Origin: Actinomycetospora lutea
GTDB taxonomy: Bacteria; Actinomycetota; Actinomycetes; Mycobacteriales; Pseudonocardiaceae
Assembly: GCF_028737205.1 (NCBI RefSeq)
Contig: NZ_JAQZAL010000010.1
Location: 62,001-126,000 of the forward strand
DNA length: 64,000 nt
Reading direction: 5' to 3'
Below are positions 31,379 through 40,211 of this stretch, piece by piece. How positions within the stretch are numbered: the stretch's first letter is position 1; every line of letters starts with the position of its first letter. The translations under genes and the position numbers were made by a program. Below the pieces are notes generated by a model. The model was not told where the DNA came from and searched no databases. It was given only the letters and a program-made list of their open reading frames with translations.

Positions 31379-32137
31379 ATGGGCAGGTTGGACGGCAAGG
31401 TCGCGATCATCACCGGTGGCGAGAGCGGGATCGGGCGGGCATCGGCGAGCGCGATGGTCGACGAGGGCGCGCAGGTGCACCTCATCGGTCTCGACGCCGA
31501 CGCGCTGAAGCGGGCGGTCGCCGAGCTCGGCGACGACAAAGCCGCGTCCACCCAGGCCGACGTCACCGATGAACAGGCGGTGCAGACGGCCGTCGCCGAG
31601 GCGGTCGAGCGGTTCGGGCACCTCGAGGTCGTCTTCAGCAACGCCGGCAACACCGGGGCGGTCGCGCCGATCGAGGAGTACCCGTCGGACGAGTTCGCCC
31701 GCACGCTCCAGATCCACGCCCTCGGCGCGTTCCACATGATCAAGCACACCTCGCCGCACCTCGGGGAGGGCGCGAGCATCATCATCACCTCCAGCGTCGT
31801 CGGGCTCATGGGCTTCGGCGGGATCAGCGGCTACGTCACCGCGAAGCACGCGCAGGTCGGGATGATGAAGGCGGCAGCGAAGGAGCTCACGCCGCGGAAG
31901 ATCCGCGTCAACTCCCTGCACCCCGGGCCGACGTCGACCCCGTTCCAGGACTCCATCGAGATGCGCGCGACCGGGCTCGAGCAGCAGGAGGCGGCCGCGG
32001 CGTTCGACGAGCTCGTCCCGCTCGCCCGGCACGCGACGCCGGCCGAGATCGCGAAGACGGTCGTGTACCTCGCCTCCGACGACAGCGCCTACATGACCGG
32101 CGCGACGGTCGCGGTCGACGGTGGCCTGACGATCTGA
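31379..32137 (+). CDS. Classical SDR-family oxidoreductase
   Basis: A 252-residue classical short-chain dehydrogenase. Cofactor motif [10 protein letters not shown], structural motif SNAGNTG (a variant of NNAG), active-site Ser in IIITSSVVG, and [10 protein letters not shown] for Tyr-x-x-x-Lys. [10 protein letters not shown] and the C-terminal [12 protein letters not shown] are as expected. The first Gly-rich loop is followed by a hydrophobic residue and not by Arg, so NAD is the likelier cofactor. ATG 31379 follows GGAGGGGGAG. The alcohol or ketone substrate is unknown. A Crp-like site lies upstream. Confidence 0.93.
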   Translation: MGRLDGKVAIITGGESGIGRASASAMVDEGAQVHLIGLDADALKRAVAELGDDKAASTQADVTDEQAVQTAVAEAVERFGHLEVVFSNAGNTGAVAPIEEYPSDEFARTLQIHALGAFHMIKHTSPHLGEGASIIITSSVVGLMGFGGISGYVTAKHAQVGMMKAAAKELTPRKIRVNSLHPGPTSTPFQDSIEMRATGLEQQEAAAAFDELVPLARHATPAEIAKTVVYLASDDSAYMTGATVAVDGGLTI

Positions 32138-32182
32138 CACGAACGGGCGGTCTTCGTCCTCGCGGTCTGTCACCCGGCTGCT

Positions 32183-32213
32183 CCGTCCCGCTGCAATGTG
32201 CCGGCCGGGACGG
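32183..32213 (+). terminator. Stem-loop CCGTCCCG-N15-CGGGACGG
   Basis: A perfect 8-bp GC stem sits 46 bases after the SDR stop and 18 bases before the next start codon. It may be the SDR terminator or a leader structure of the membrane-protein gene; no T-tract follows. Confidence 0.45.
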
Positions 32214-32230
32214 CCGACCGAGGGGGCGAC

Positions 32231-32884
32231 ATGGCGAGCACGGAGACCAAGATCGGCGGAGCGTGCGGGATCCTGGCCGCGGTGGCCATGATCCCGGCCT
32301 ACATCGTCGGCACGCCGAACCAGCCGCGCACGCTCGAGGAGGCGGCCGGCTACTACGAGAGCGCGGCCTTCTTCGTGACGGCGAACGGCTCGCTGCCGCT
32401 GCTGCACGTCCTCCTGGGCCTGGTGTTCCTGGGCGTGCTCGTCCACGTCCTGCGCCGGGCGGCGGGCCCGTCGGGCGCCGTCTACGTCGCCCTCGCCGGC
32501 GGGGTGCTCTTCTTCGCCCTGACGTCCGCGGGCTTCGCGGCCGAGGTGGCCTACCCCGCGGCGGTCGTCCGGTTCGGCGAGATCGTCCTGCCCGCCCTCG
32601 CGCAGCCCCTGCTGGCGCTGTCGGTCTGGAGCTACCACTACGCGCAGATCGGGGCGGCCGCGATGATCCTCGCGACCTCGCTCGTCGCGTTCCGGTCCAC
32701 GGCCCTCCCGACCTGGGTCGCGGGCGCCGGCGTGCTCGGCATCCTGCCGCTCCTGCACCTCTGGCTGCCCCTGGTCGCCGCCCTGAGCAGCCTGCTCTGG
32801 TTCGCGGTGATGGGCGTGGCGCTGCTCGTCGCGCCCACCCCGAGCACCACCACGGACAGGCCGGCCGCCCCGGCGACCGTCTGA
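32231..32884 (+). CDS. Membrane protein, six to seven helices, unknown function
   Basis: A 217-residue integral membrane protein. The first helix ([19 protein letters not shown]) is followed by an outside loop [20 protein letters not shown]. Further hydrophobic helices extend to a short Thr/Pro-rich tail. It loosely resembles DUF4386-like membrane proteins, but I cannot assign a family firmly. ATG 32231 is preferred to an upstream GTG because GAGGGGG precedes it. Confidence 0.75.
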   Translation: MASTETKIGGACGILAAVAMIPAYIVGTPNQPRTLEEAAGYYESAAFFVTANGSLPLLHVLLGLVFLGVLVHVLRRAAGPSGAVYVALAGGVLFFALTSAGFAAEVAYPAAVVRFGEIVLPALAQPLLALSVWSYHYAQIGAAAMILATSLVAFRSTALPTWVAGAGVLGILPLLHLWLPLVAALSSLLWFAVMGVALLVAPTPSTTTDRPAAPATV

Positions 32885-32970
32885 CGAGTCGACGCCCGGG
32901 AGGCGTGGCCACCGGGACCGTACGGGTACTGGCGCGACGGAAGCTTGCCGTCGAGAAGGAGGCCACGACC

Positions 32971-33513
32971 GTGTCCCACCAGCCGCCCGACCCCTACGAG
33001 TTCCTGCCCGACGTCGCGTCGTTCACCGTCACCAGCACCGACGTCGCCGACGGGCAGACGCTCCCGAACGCGCAGGTCAGCGGGATCATGGGCGCCGGGG
33101 GCGAGGACGTGACGCCGCAGCTGGAGTGGTCCGGCGCACCCGAGGGCACGAAGAGCTACGCCGTCACCTGCTACGACCCCGACGCGCCGACGGCCAGCGG
33201 GTTCTGGCACTGGGCGGTCACCGGCATCCTCGCCTCCACCACCAGCCTGCCCGCCGACGCCGGCGACCCCGAGAAGGGCTTGCTGCCCGAGGGAGCCATC
33301 ACGCTGGCCAACGACGCCGGCGCCAAGCGCTACATCGGCGCCGCCCCGCCGCCCGGGCACGGCGCGCACCGCTACTTCTTCGTCGTGCACGCCGTCGACG
33401 TCGAGGACCTCGGGGTGGGCGCCGACGCCACGCCGGCGTTCCTCGGGTTCAACCTCTTCTTCCACAGCATCGGGCGCGCGATCATCACCCCGACCTATGA
33501 GATCCAGGGCTGA
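32971..33513 (+). CDS. YbhB/YbcL family PEBP-like protein
   Basis: A 180-residue phosphatidylethanolamine-binding protein. Key motifs are [40 protein letters not shown] (the DPDxP and HW anion-pocket residues) and [19 protein letters not shown]. Bacterial members are cytoplasmic, dimeric and of unclear ligand. GTG 32971 is supported by AAGGAGG nine bases upstream; the open frame before it is low-complexity shadow. No related pathway is adjacent. Confidence 0.92.
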   Translation: MSHQPPDPYEFLPDVASFTVTSTDVADGQTLPNAQVSGIMGAGGEDVTPQLEWSGAPEGTKSYAVTCYDPDAPTASGFWHWAVTGILASTTSLPADAGDPEKGLLPEGAITLANDAGAKRYIGAAPPPGHGAHRYFFVVHAVDVEDLGVGADATPAFLGFNLFFHSIGRAIITPTYEIQG

Positions 33514-33544
33514 GATCGAGGGCTGAGCACGACGGGGGGCGGCG

Positions 33545-34162
33545 GTGGAGGGTGACGACGGCCGGCCGCTGCCCTCCCTCGACCGCGTGTCGGCGCTCAG
33601 CGACGGCATCTTCGCCATCGCGATCACGATCCTGATCCTGCCGCTGACCGACGTGCAGGTCCGGGACGGGCAGGTCCTCGGCGACCTGCTCGCCCTGGGC
33701 CACCAGTTCCTCGCCCTCGTGGTGAGCTTCGCAGTGATCGGGGGCTTCTGGATCCTCCACCACGACGACCTGACGGCCCTGACCGGTGCGAGCCGCCGGC
33801 TGCTCGTCGCCAACCTCGTGTTCCTGTTCTTCGTCGTCATGCTCCCGTTCCCCACCGCCCTGCTCGGGGACGGGGACAGCGTCACCGCGACGATCATCTA
33901 CGCCGGCTCGATCATGGGCACGGCGCTGAGCTCGCTGGCGCTGTGGCGGATGGCGGAGCAGGACGGCCTGGTCAAGGAGGGGTGGGCGCGGCGCTGGGGT
34001 CACGGCAAGTACTGGGGGACGGCCGCCGTCGTCGCCGGGTTCCTGCCGTCGATCCCGCTCGCCTTCGTGTCGCCGACGTGGGCCCGGGTCAGCTGGGCCC
34101 TCGCGATCCCGTTCGGCATGATCGCCGACCGGCTCGAGGCGCGGACGGCGGTGGACCGGTGA
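33545..34162 (+). CDS. TMEM175-family (DUF1211) potassium channel-type protein
   Basis: A 205-residue membrane protein with six hydrophobic segments. The family selectivity signature appears at the start as RVSALSDGIFAIAITILIL (FSDG in most relatives, LSDG here). Bacterial TMEM175 proteins assemble as tetramers and conduct K+. The second half carries RMAEQDGLV and a final pair of helices. The start is GTG 33545. It overlaps the next gene by four bases. Confidence 0.88.
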   Translation: MEGDDGRPLPSLDRVSALSDGIFAIAITILILPLTDVQVRDGQVLGDLLALGHQFLALVVSFAVIGGFWILHHDDLTALTGASRRLLVANLVFLFFVVMLPFPTALLGDGDSVTATIIYAGSIMGTALSSLALWRMAEQDGLVKEGWARRWGHGKYWGTAAVVAGFLPSIPLAFVSPTWARVSWALAIPFGMIADRLEARTAVDR

Positions 34163-34729
34163 CCGACCAGGTCCACCCCGACGACGTCGACGCCTGGCGC
34201 GCGTGGCTCGCCGAGCACCACGACCGCGGCGAAGGCGTCTGGGTTCGTCAGCTGGAAGGCCCGCACCGGGCGCCCGACGGTGAGTTACGAGGAGGCCGTC
34301 GAGCAGGCGCTGTGCTTCGGCTGGATCGACAGCACCGCCCGCTCGATCGACGACGAACGGTCGATGCTGTGGTTCAGCCCCCGCCGGCGCGGCAGCGGCT
34401 GGGCCCGGTCGAACAAGCGGCGCGTCGAGCGCCTGGAGGCCGCGGGCCTCATGGCGGAACCCGGGCGGGCGATGATCGACGCCGCCAAGGCCGACGGCAG
34501 CTGGACGAAGCTCGACGACGTCGAGGACCTGGTGGTCCCGCCCGACCTCGCCGCGGCGTTCGACGCCCACCCCGGCTCCCGGGAGCAGTGGGACGGCTTC
34601 TCCCGGTCGGCGCGGCGGGCGATGCTCGTGTGGCTCGTCGAAGCCAAGCGCCCGGCGACGCGCAGCAACCGCGTCACGCAGATCGCCGCACGCGCGGCCG
34701 TCGGGGAGAAGGCGCACCCGAAGGCGTGA
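34159..34729 (+). pseudogene. YdeI/OmpD-associated family protein, one-base frameshift
   Basis: The first frame, from GTG 34159, reads VHPDDVDAWRAWLAEHHDRG EGVW. The rest lies one frame over: WKARTGRPTVSYEEAVEQAL, CFGWIDSTARSID, then WFSPRRRGSGWARSNKRRVE. Removing one G from the GGG run at 34241-34243 gives the continuous EGVWFVSWKARTG expected in this family and a 189-residue protein. It is a fresh pseudogene or a sequencing error. Family members are small soluble proteins, some linked to bacteriocin or peptide tolerance; their mechanism is unknown. The start overlaps the channel gene stop (GTGA). Confidence 0.85.
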
Positions 34730-34760
34730 GGCACGGACCCGCCGGGGTAGCCGGGCGCCC

Positions 34761-35060
34761 ATGATGACCGTCATCACCCACGTCACCCTCACGCCCGGCC
34801 GCGAGCCGGAGTGGGACGCGGCGATGCGCGACCGCCTCGAGACCGCCCGCGAGAAGGAGGGCTGGGTCGGCAACCAGCTCGTCATCCCGCTCGACGCCCC
34901 GCACGAGCGCACGGTGATCGGTACCTGGACCACCCGCGCGGCGTGGGAGGCGTGGCACTCCGACGAGACGTTCCTCGAGACCCGCGAGCGCATGGAGGGG
35001 CTGCAGGACGGGCCGAGCGACATGAGCTGGTACGAGGTCGTCTCGGACGAGCGCGCCTGA
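34761..35060 (+). CDS. Antibiotic biosynthesis monooxygenase (ABM)-domain protein
   Basis: A 99-residue ferredoxin-fold ABM protein: strand ITHVTLTPGREPEWDAAMRD, then GWVGNQLVIPLDAPHERTVI, WTTRAAWEAWHSDETFLETR. Such proteins are dimeric and either oxidise small quinol-type substrates or act as stress-related proteins of unknown function. There are two adjacent ATG codons (34761 and 34764), and either could start. Its stop touches the stop of the convergent M28 peptidase gene. Confidence 0.85.
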   Translation: MMTVITHVTLTPGREPEWDAAMRDRLETAREKEGWVGNQLVIPLDAPHERTVIGTWTTRAAWEAWHSDETFLETRERMEGLQDGPSDMSWYEVVSDERA

Positions 35061-37361
35061 TCAGGGCACGTCGACCCGACGCGACACGATCACGCGGTCG
35101 CTCTCGTTGCCGCGGGCCCGGCGCAGGTCGGGCGGGCGGGGGCTGAAGTCGGGCACGGTGAACAGGCCCACGCTCTGGTCGTCGACGACCAGGCTCGCCG
35201 GGCCCGCGAGCTGCAGGTCCACGAGCGCGCCCTCGCGCGGGACGTCGTCGAGCTGGAGCCGCAGCGGGCCGCCCGTGAGCGGCACCGACACCGGCGGGCG
35301 CCCCGGGTACGCCACCGTGACCGCCGAGGCCGGGGTCGAGGAGCGCACCGCGATCGTCGGCGCGCCGCGCGGGGACGACACCTGCAGGCGCACGCCCCCC
35401 GGGGTCCTCTCGGCGACGGCGGTCGGCCCCGGGGCCGGCAGGACCGGCGCCGGCCCCGTGCTCACCGGCTCGTCGAAGCCCGGGAGCGCGGTCGGCGGGC
35501 CGGGCGCGTAGCCCCGCGTCCAGTCGGCCGGCGCGGTGTCGGGGGTGACCCACCGGGCGACGCCCGTGTCCGCGTCCAGCGCGTACGACAGGCTCGCGCC
35601 CTGCGGCGTGCGGGCGTCGGGGCGGTCGAGGAACAGCCCGCCCGCGGCGAGGATCAGCACCCAGACGAACGCCAGGATCGGCAGCGCGTAGCCCCGCACC
35701 TGCCCGGGCCGCGGCAGCGCCGAGAGCCCGGCGGCGACCGGCACCCCGACCAGCGTGAACAGCGCGACCGGCAGCCCGTCGGACACCCCCGCGACGCCGT
35801 AGGACGCGACCGCGAACGGGATCAGCAGCGCCACCGCCGGCACCGCGCCGAGCACGAAGAACGGCCCCGCGAGCCACGGCCGTTCCCCGGCCAGCGCGAC
35901 GACGATCAGGCCGAGCGCGAGGCCGATCACCGGCCACGCCAGCATGAACACCGAGCCCGGCGCGACCACCGCGAGCCCCACCGCCAGCAGCGCGAGCACC
36001 AGCAGCGACCCGGCCGCGAACGCCAGCCCGCCGGGCCGGCGCCGCAGCAGGCTCACCATCAGGGTGATCACGACGAACGCCGCGATCCCGGCGGCGATCT
36101 CGTACATGAGCGGGCGGCCGACGAAGGGGCCGGTGTCGGCGTAGGACGGGCGGATCGCGACCAGCGACTGCCAGAACCCGATCCCCACCGCCAGCGCGAG
36201 CACCAGCGCGAGCACGTAGCCGAAGAACCCGCCGACCACCCCGCCGAGCGTCGCCTTCCGCCGCGCCCGCGCCACCACCACCAGCGCGACCGCGAGCAGC
36301 AGCGCCAGTCCGGCGACCGGCCAGGCCCACCCGCTGTCGTAGGTCACCGTGCGGCCGAGGACGGTGAAGTAGGTCGCGTCGCCGCTCGGGGGCAGGCCGG
36401 AGGCCAGCGGGGCGAGGTCCTCCGACCCCAGGGTCCGGGTCAGCGCGAGCGCGTTGCCGCCGTGGTTCTGCAGCGAGGCCCGGCTGAGGTTCGGCGGGAC
36501 GTCCCCGGGGGTGTGGTACTGCTCCGCGCCGTCGATGAACGCCGAGTTCATGCCCGGCCGGCCCGCGTCGAGCACGGGGGTGAGGTCGGTGTCGTTGGGC
36601 AGGAACCGGTAGATCTCGACCTGCGACGAGTCGCCCCGCGGGTGGGGGACGGACCGGGCCCAGGCGTCGACGAGCCCGGCGTTGCCCGGCGAGGTCTGGA
36701 ACAGCATCGACGGTCCCGAGACGCCCCGCGCCTCCCAGTTGAGGACGACGGTCGGACGGTCGCTGTCTCCGGCCTCCGGCGCGGCAGCTCCGCTGCGCTG
36801 CGTGCCGCCCTGCAGGGCGTCCCGGACCCAGGCCCGCGCCCCGAGCAGGCCGGCCTCCTCGCCGTCGGTCAGCACGACCGTGACGTCGTTGCGCAGCGGC
36901 GGGCCGGCCCGCAGGGCCCGGACGGTCTCGAGGATCGTCGCGACGCCGGACACGTCGTCGGCGGCGCCCGGACCGGCGGTCACCGAGTCGTAGTGCGCCA
37001 TGAGCACGACCGCGCCCGTGGGGTCGGTGCCCGGCAGGGTGGCGACGACGTTCTCGACGCGCGCCGCCCGCGCCTGCCCCTCCTCGGCGGCGATCGACGC
37101 CGTCGCCTCGACCCGCGGGGCCAGGCCCTCGGCGGCCAGCCGCCCGACCAGCGCGTCGCGGGCCGCGTCGGAGGCCGGGCTGCCGATCGGCCGCGGCTCG
37201 CGCGCCAGGGTGTCGACGACGCCGAAGGCCCGGTCGGCGCTGAACTCCGCCGGCGGCGCCGACGCGGGCACGGGCTCGGGCGGCCCCTCGAGGACCACGG
37301 CGTAGACGCCGACGACCGCGAGCAGCACCACCGCCACCAGGCGCCCGATCACGGTGAGCAC
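35061..37361 (-). CDS. Large membrane M28 metallopeptidase
   Basis: A ~766-residue protein. An N-terminal anchor helix (VIGRLVAVVLLAVVGVYAVV) is followed by an extracellular M28 aminopeptidase domain: zinc ligands in MAHYDSVTAGPGAADDVSG, catalytic Glu in LTDGEEAGLLGAR, then LNWEARG and EQYHTPGDVP. Then come about nine transmembrane helices (~residues 340-570) and a C-terminal beta-rich extracytoplasmic region of ~190 residues. The layout matches ERMP1/Pff1-type peptidases. A start at GTG 37361 or GTG 37352 places the anchor helix right at the N-terminus; a TTG at 37412 is less likely. Its substrates are presumably extracellular peptides. Confidence 0.9.
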   Translation of the reverse strand: MLTVIGRLVAVVLLAVVGVYAVVLEGPPEPVPASAPPAEFSADRAFGVVDTLAREPRPIGSPASDAARDALVGRLAAEGLAPRVEATASIAAEEGQARAARVENVVATLPGTDPTGAVVLMAHYDSVTAGPGAADDVSGVATILETVRALRAGPPLRNDVTVVLTDGEEAGLLGARAWVRDALQGGTQRSGAAAPEAGDSDRPTVVLNWEARGVSGPSMLFQTSPGNAGLVDAWARSVPHPRGDSSQVEIYRFLPNDTDLTPVLDAGRPGMNSAFIDGAEQYHTPGDVPPNLSRASLQNHGGNALALTRTLGSEDLAPLASGLPPSGDATYFTVLGRTVTYDSGWAWPVAGLALLLAVALVVVARARRKATLGGVVGGFFGYVLALVLALAVGIGFWQSLVAIRPSYADTGPFVGRPLMYEIAAGIAAFVVITLMVSLLRRRPGGLAFAAGSLLVLALLAVGLAVVAPGSVFMLAWPVIGLALGLIVVALAGERPWLAGPFFVLGAVPAVALLIPFAVASYGVAGVSDGLPVALFTLVGVPVAAGLSALPRPGQVRGYALPILAFVWVLILAAGGLFLDRPDARTPQGASLSYALDADTGVARWVTPDTAPADWTRGYAPGPPTALPGFDEPVSTGPAPVLPAPGPTAVAERTPGGVRLQVSSPRGAPTIAVRSSTPASAVTVAYPGRPPVSVPLTGGPLRLQLDDVPREGALVDLQLAGPASLVVDDQSVGLFTVPDFSPRPPDLRRARGNESDRVIVSRRVDVP

Positions 37362-37497
37362 GCTGCCGTACGCACCCCGCGCCCGCCAGCGACGGTCCGC
37401 GGCGAGCAACAAGATCGGCCGTCCGGCCGTGGCGTGATCGTCGTGGTGTGCGTCACGGTAGGGGGACGACGTTGTCGAAAGCTAAGGAGCCGCGAGC

Positions 37498-38322
37498 ATG
37501 GGACAGCTCGACGGGAAGGTCGCCTTCATCACCGGAGCCGCCCGCGGACAGGGCCGCAGCCACGCGCTGCGCCTGGCGCAGGAGGGCGCCGATATCATCG
37601 GTGTCGACCTCTGCCAGCAGGTCGAGACGGTGCAGTACGCGATGTCCACGCCCGCGGACCTCGCCGAGACCGCGAAGCGGGTCGAGGACCTCGATCGCCG
37701 GATCGTCACACGCCAGGCCGACGTCCGCGACCGCGGCGCCCTGCAGGCGGCGTTCGACGAGGGCGTCGCCGAGCTCGGCCGGGTCGACATCGTGCTGGCC
37801 AACGCGGGCATCGCCAACCAGGTCGGCGGCGAGCCCGACGACGAGGAGCGCGGCTGGCAGGACGTCATCGACATCAACCTCACGGGCGTCTACCACACGG
37901 TGCGGGTCGCGGCGCCGCGCATGATCGAGCAGGGCGACGGCGGCGCCATCGTGCTGACGAGCTCGACGCAGGGCCTGTCCGGGCGCGGCGGCGACGGCGG
38001 CGGCGCGATGAGCGGCTACGCGGCGGCGAAGCACGGTGTCGTCGGGCTGATGCGGACGTTCGCGCACTGGCTCGCCCCGCACAACATCCGCGTCAACACC
38101 GTGCACCCCACCGGCGTGAACACGCCGATGGTCGTGAACCCGCAGCTCGAGGCGTGGATGAACGAGAACCCGGAGAAGGGCGACGCGCTCGCGAACCTCC
38201 TGCCCGTCGAGATGGTGGAGGCCGTCGACATCTCCAACGCGATCCTCTACCTCGTCAGCGACGCGGGCCGCTACGTCAGCGGCGTCACGCTGCCGGTCGA
38301 CGCGGGGTTCAGCGTCAAGTGA
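37498..38322 (+). CDS. Mycofactocin-coupled SDR family oxidoreductase
   Basis: A 274-residue SDR. It has the hallmark GAARGQGRSHALRLAQEGAD (TGxxxGxG variant), the long insert after the second strand, LANAGIAN, Ser in IVLTSSTQG, YAAAKHGVVG, and VNTVHPTGVNTPM. These features define the subgroup with non-exchangeable NAD that hands electrons to mycofactocin. AAGGAG lies seven bases upstream of ATG 37498. No mycofactocin biosynthesis genes are in the window. It is joined by a GTGA overlap to a MoxR-type ATPase, so the operon includes a chaperone pair. Confidence 0.92.
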   Translation: MGQLDGKVAFITGAARGQGRSHALRLAQEGADIIGVDLCQQVETVQYAMSTPADLAETAKRVEDLDRRIVTRQADVRDRGALQAAFDEGVAELGRVDIVLANAGIANQVGGEPDDEERGWQDVIDINLTGVYHTVRVAAPRMIEQGDGGAIVLTSSTQGLSGRGGDGGGAMSGYAAAKHGVVGLMRTFAHWLAPHNIRVNTVHPTGVNTPMVVNPQLEAWMNENPEKGDALANLLPVEMVEAVDISNAILYLVSDAGRYVSGVTLPVDAGFSVK

Positions 38323-39239
38323 TCGACGATCTCGCCGACGTGCGGGAGAAGCTCGCCGCGCGGATGGTCGGCCGGGAGCGGGAGCTCGACCTGCTCCTGG
38401 CCGCCGTCGCGGCCGGGCGCGACGTCCTGCTCGAGGGCCCGCCGGGGACGTCGAAGTCGACGATCCTCGCCGCGATCACCGCGGAGTGGGGCGTGCCCAT
38501 GGTGTTCGTCGAGGGCAACGCCGACCTGACCCCGACGCGGCTGGTGGGCCACCACAGCCCGGCGCGGGTGCTGCGCGAGGACTACTCGGCCGAGACGTTC
38601 GTGCCCGGGCCCCTGGTGGAGGCGATGCGCGGGGGCGGCTTCCTCTACGTCGAGGAGTTCAACCGCGCGCCCGAGGACACGCTGAACACGCTGCTCACGG
38701 CGATGGCCGAGCGTCGCCTCGCCGTGCCGCGCGTGGGCACCGTGGACGCGACGCCGTCGTTCCGCGTGGTCGCGACGATGAACCCGTACGACACGATCGG
38801 CACGACGCGCCTGTCGACCTCGGTGAGCGACCGGCTCTGCCGCCTCGCCGTCGACTACCAGGACGCCGACGCCGAGCGGGCGATCGTCGAGGCGCGCACC
38901 GACCTCGACGCGCCGCGCCTCGTCGCCGACGCCGTCGCCCTCACCCGCGCGACCCGCGCCCACGAGGCGATCCGCCAGGGCAGCAGCGTGCGCGGGGCGA
39001 TCGACCTGGCGCTGGTGGTCGACCGGCTCGCCCGGCTGCGGGGGGTGGACATCCCGGACGACGGGTCGCTGCGGGACCTGCCCGCCGCGTACACCGAGCT
39101 GGTCCTCGACGGGATGCTGCTCGCGCTCTCGGGCCGCGTCCATCTCGACGAGGTCGTCGAGGCGACGCCCGAGGCCGTGCTGCGGTCGATCTGGGAGTCG
39201 TACTACGTGCTCGACCCGGCCCGCGCCGAGCCGGGTTGA
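38319..39239 (+). CDS. MoxR-family AAA+ ATPase
   Basis: A 306-residue AAA+ ATPase: Walker A LEGPPGTSKST (Thr-Ser in place of the usual Gly-Val), Walker B GGFLYVEEFNRAPED (Glu-Glu in place of Asp-Glu), sensor 1 ATMNPYDTIG, and arginine-finger region STSVSDRLCRL. MoxR proteins load cofactors or metals into oxidoreductases together with a VWA partner, which is the next gene. GTG 38319 overlaps the SDR stop. The long open frame upstream in the same register is a shadow. Confidence 0.92.
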   Translation: MIDDLADVREKLAARMVGRERELDLLLAAVAAGRDVLLEGPPGTSKSTILAAITAEWGVPMVFVEGNADLTPTRLVGHHSPARVLREDYSAETFVPGPLVEAMRGGGFLYVEEFNRAPEDTLNTLLTAMAERRLAVPRVGTVDATPSFRVVATMNPYDTIGTTRLSTSVSDRLCRLAVDYQDADAERAIVEARTDLDAPRLVADAVALTRATRAHEAIRQGSSVRGAIDLALVVDRLARLRGVDIPDDGSLRDLPAAYTELVLDGMLLALSGRVHLDEVVEATPEAVLRSIWESYYVLDPARAEPG

Positions 39240-39266
39240 AAGCAGGTCGCGGCGGACGGTCCGCTC

Positions 39267-40211
39267 GTGCACCGGTCGACGCGCCCGCTGCGCCGGAAGC
39301 CGAAGAAGCTCACCGACGAGCCGGCGCTCTACGAGCGTGCCGGCGCGGGCGGGGGGCTCGTGCTCTCGGAGGGCACGCGGCGGCGCCGGCGCGGTGACCG
39401 GTCGGTCGGCGGGCCGACGGCGCCGGGGGCGTCCGACGAGCCGGCCGAGCTCGTGGCGCTGGAGGACCTGGGCTCGTCCCGCGTCGATGATGTCGCCCGC
39501 GCCCGGTCCCGGCGGATCGCCCGGCGCCTGAGCCTGCGCCCGCCGACCGCGGAGGACCGGCACACCGGGGTGGCGGGCGAGCTGGTCAGCACCCGCTGGC
39601 ACGGCGCGGGCGACGACCTCGATCTCGACCCGACCGTCGAGGTGCTCGCCACCAACCCGCTGCCCGAGGACGAGGACCTCATCGTCCGCGAGCGGCTGCG
39701 CACCGCGCGGACGGTGGTGCTCGCCGTCGACGTCTCGGGGTCGATGACCGGGGAGCGCGCGCTGACCGCGGCCGCGACCGTCGGCGCGCTGGCCGGCGAG
39801 CTGGGGCGCGACCGGCTGGCGGTGGTCGCGTTCTGGTCCGACGCCGCGGTGCTCGTGCGGCCCGGCGAGCGCGTGGCCCCGCTCGCGGTGCTCGACCTCC
39901 TCCTGCGCGTCCCCACCCGCGGGCTGACCAACGTCGCGTTCGCGCTGACCACGGCCGCGCGGCTCATCACGCAGGCCGGGTCGGGCGACGCGCGGGTGCT
40001 GCTGCTCTCCGACGCGGTGCACAACGCGGGCCCCGACCCGCGCGGGATCGCCGGTCGCCTGCCGCGGCTCGACGTGCTGCTCGACGTCTCCGGCGAGCGC
40101 GACGTGGAGCTGGGGCGCGAGCTCGCCCGCGTCGGGCGGGGACGCTGCCGGCTGGTGCGCGACCACCGGGACGTCGCGCCGGCGCTGTCAGCGCTGTTCA
40201 GCCCCATGTGA
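39267..40211 (+). CDS. VWA-domain protein, MoxR partner
   Basis: A 314-residue protein with a disordered Arg-rich N-terminal ~110 residues and a VWA domain. Its MIDAS metal site is complete: DVSGSMT (DxSxS), Thr in RGLTNVAFAL, and Asp in LLLSDAVHN. Such proteins work with MoxR ATPases to activate metalloenzymes, as in CO dehydrogenase and methanol dehydrogenase loci. GTG 39267 starts 27 bases after the ATPase stop. The stop codon lies inside the long perfect hairpin at 40203-40252, which probably ends transcription. Confidence 0.88.
   Translation: MHRSTRPLRRKPKKLTDEPALYERAGAGGGLVLSEGTRRRRRGDRSVGGPTAPGASDEPAELVALEDLGSSRVDDVARARSRRIARRLSLRPPTAEDRHTGVAGELVSTRWHGAGDDLDLDPTVEVLATNPLPEDEDLIVRERLRTARTVVLAVDVSGSMTGERALTAAATVGALAGELGRDRLAVVAFWSDAAVLVRPGERVAPLAVLDLLLRVPTRGLTNVAFALTTAARLITQAGSGDARVLLLSDAVHNAGPDPRGIAGRLPRLDVLLDVSGERDVELGRELARVGRGRCRLVRDHRDVAPALSALFSPM

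Noticed and set aside
36462-38318. Long N-terminal extension of the MoxR ATPase frame
   Set aside because: It runs antisense to the peptidase and across the SDR in another frame; GTG 38319 with the GTGA overlap gives a normal MoxR length.
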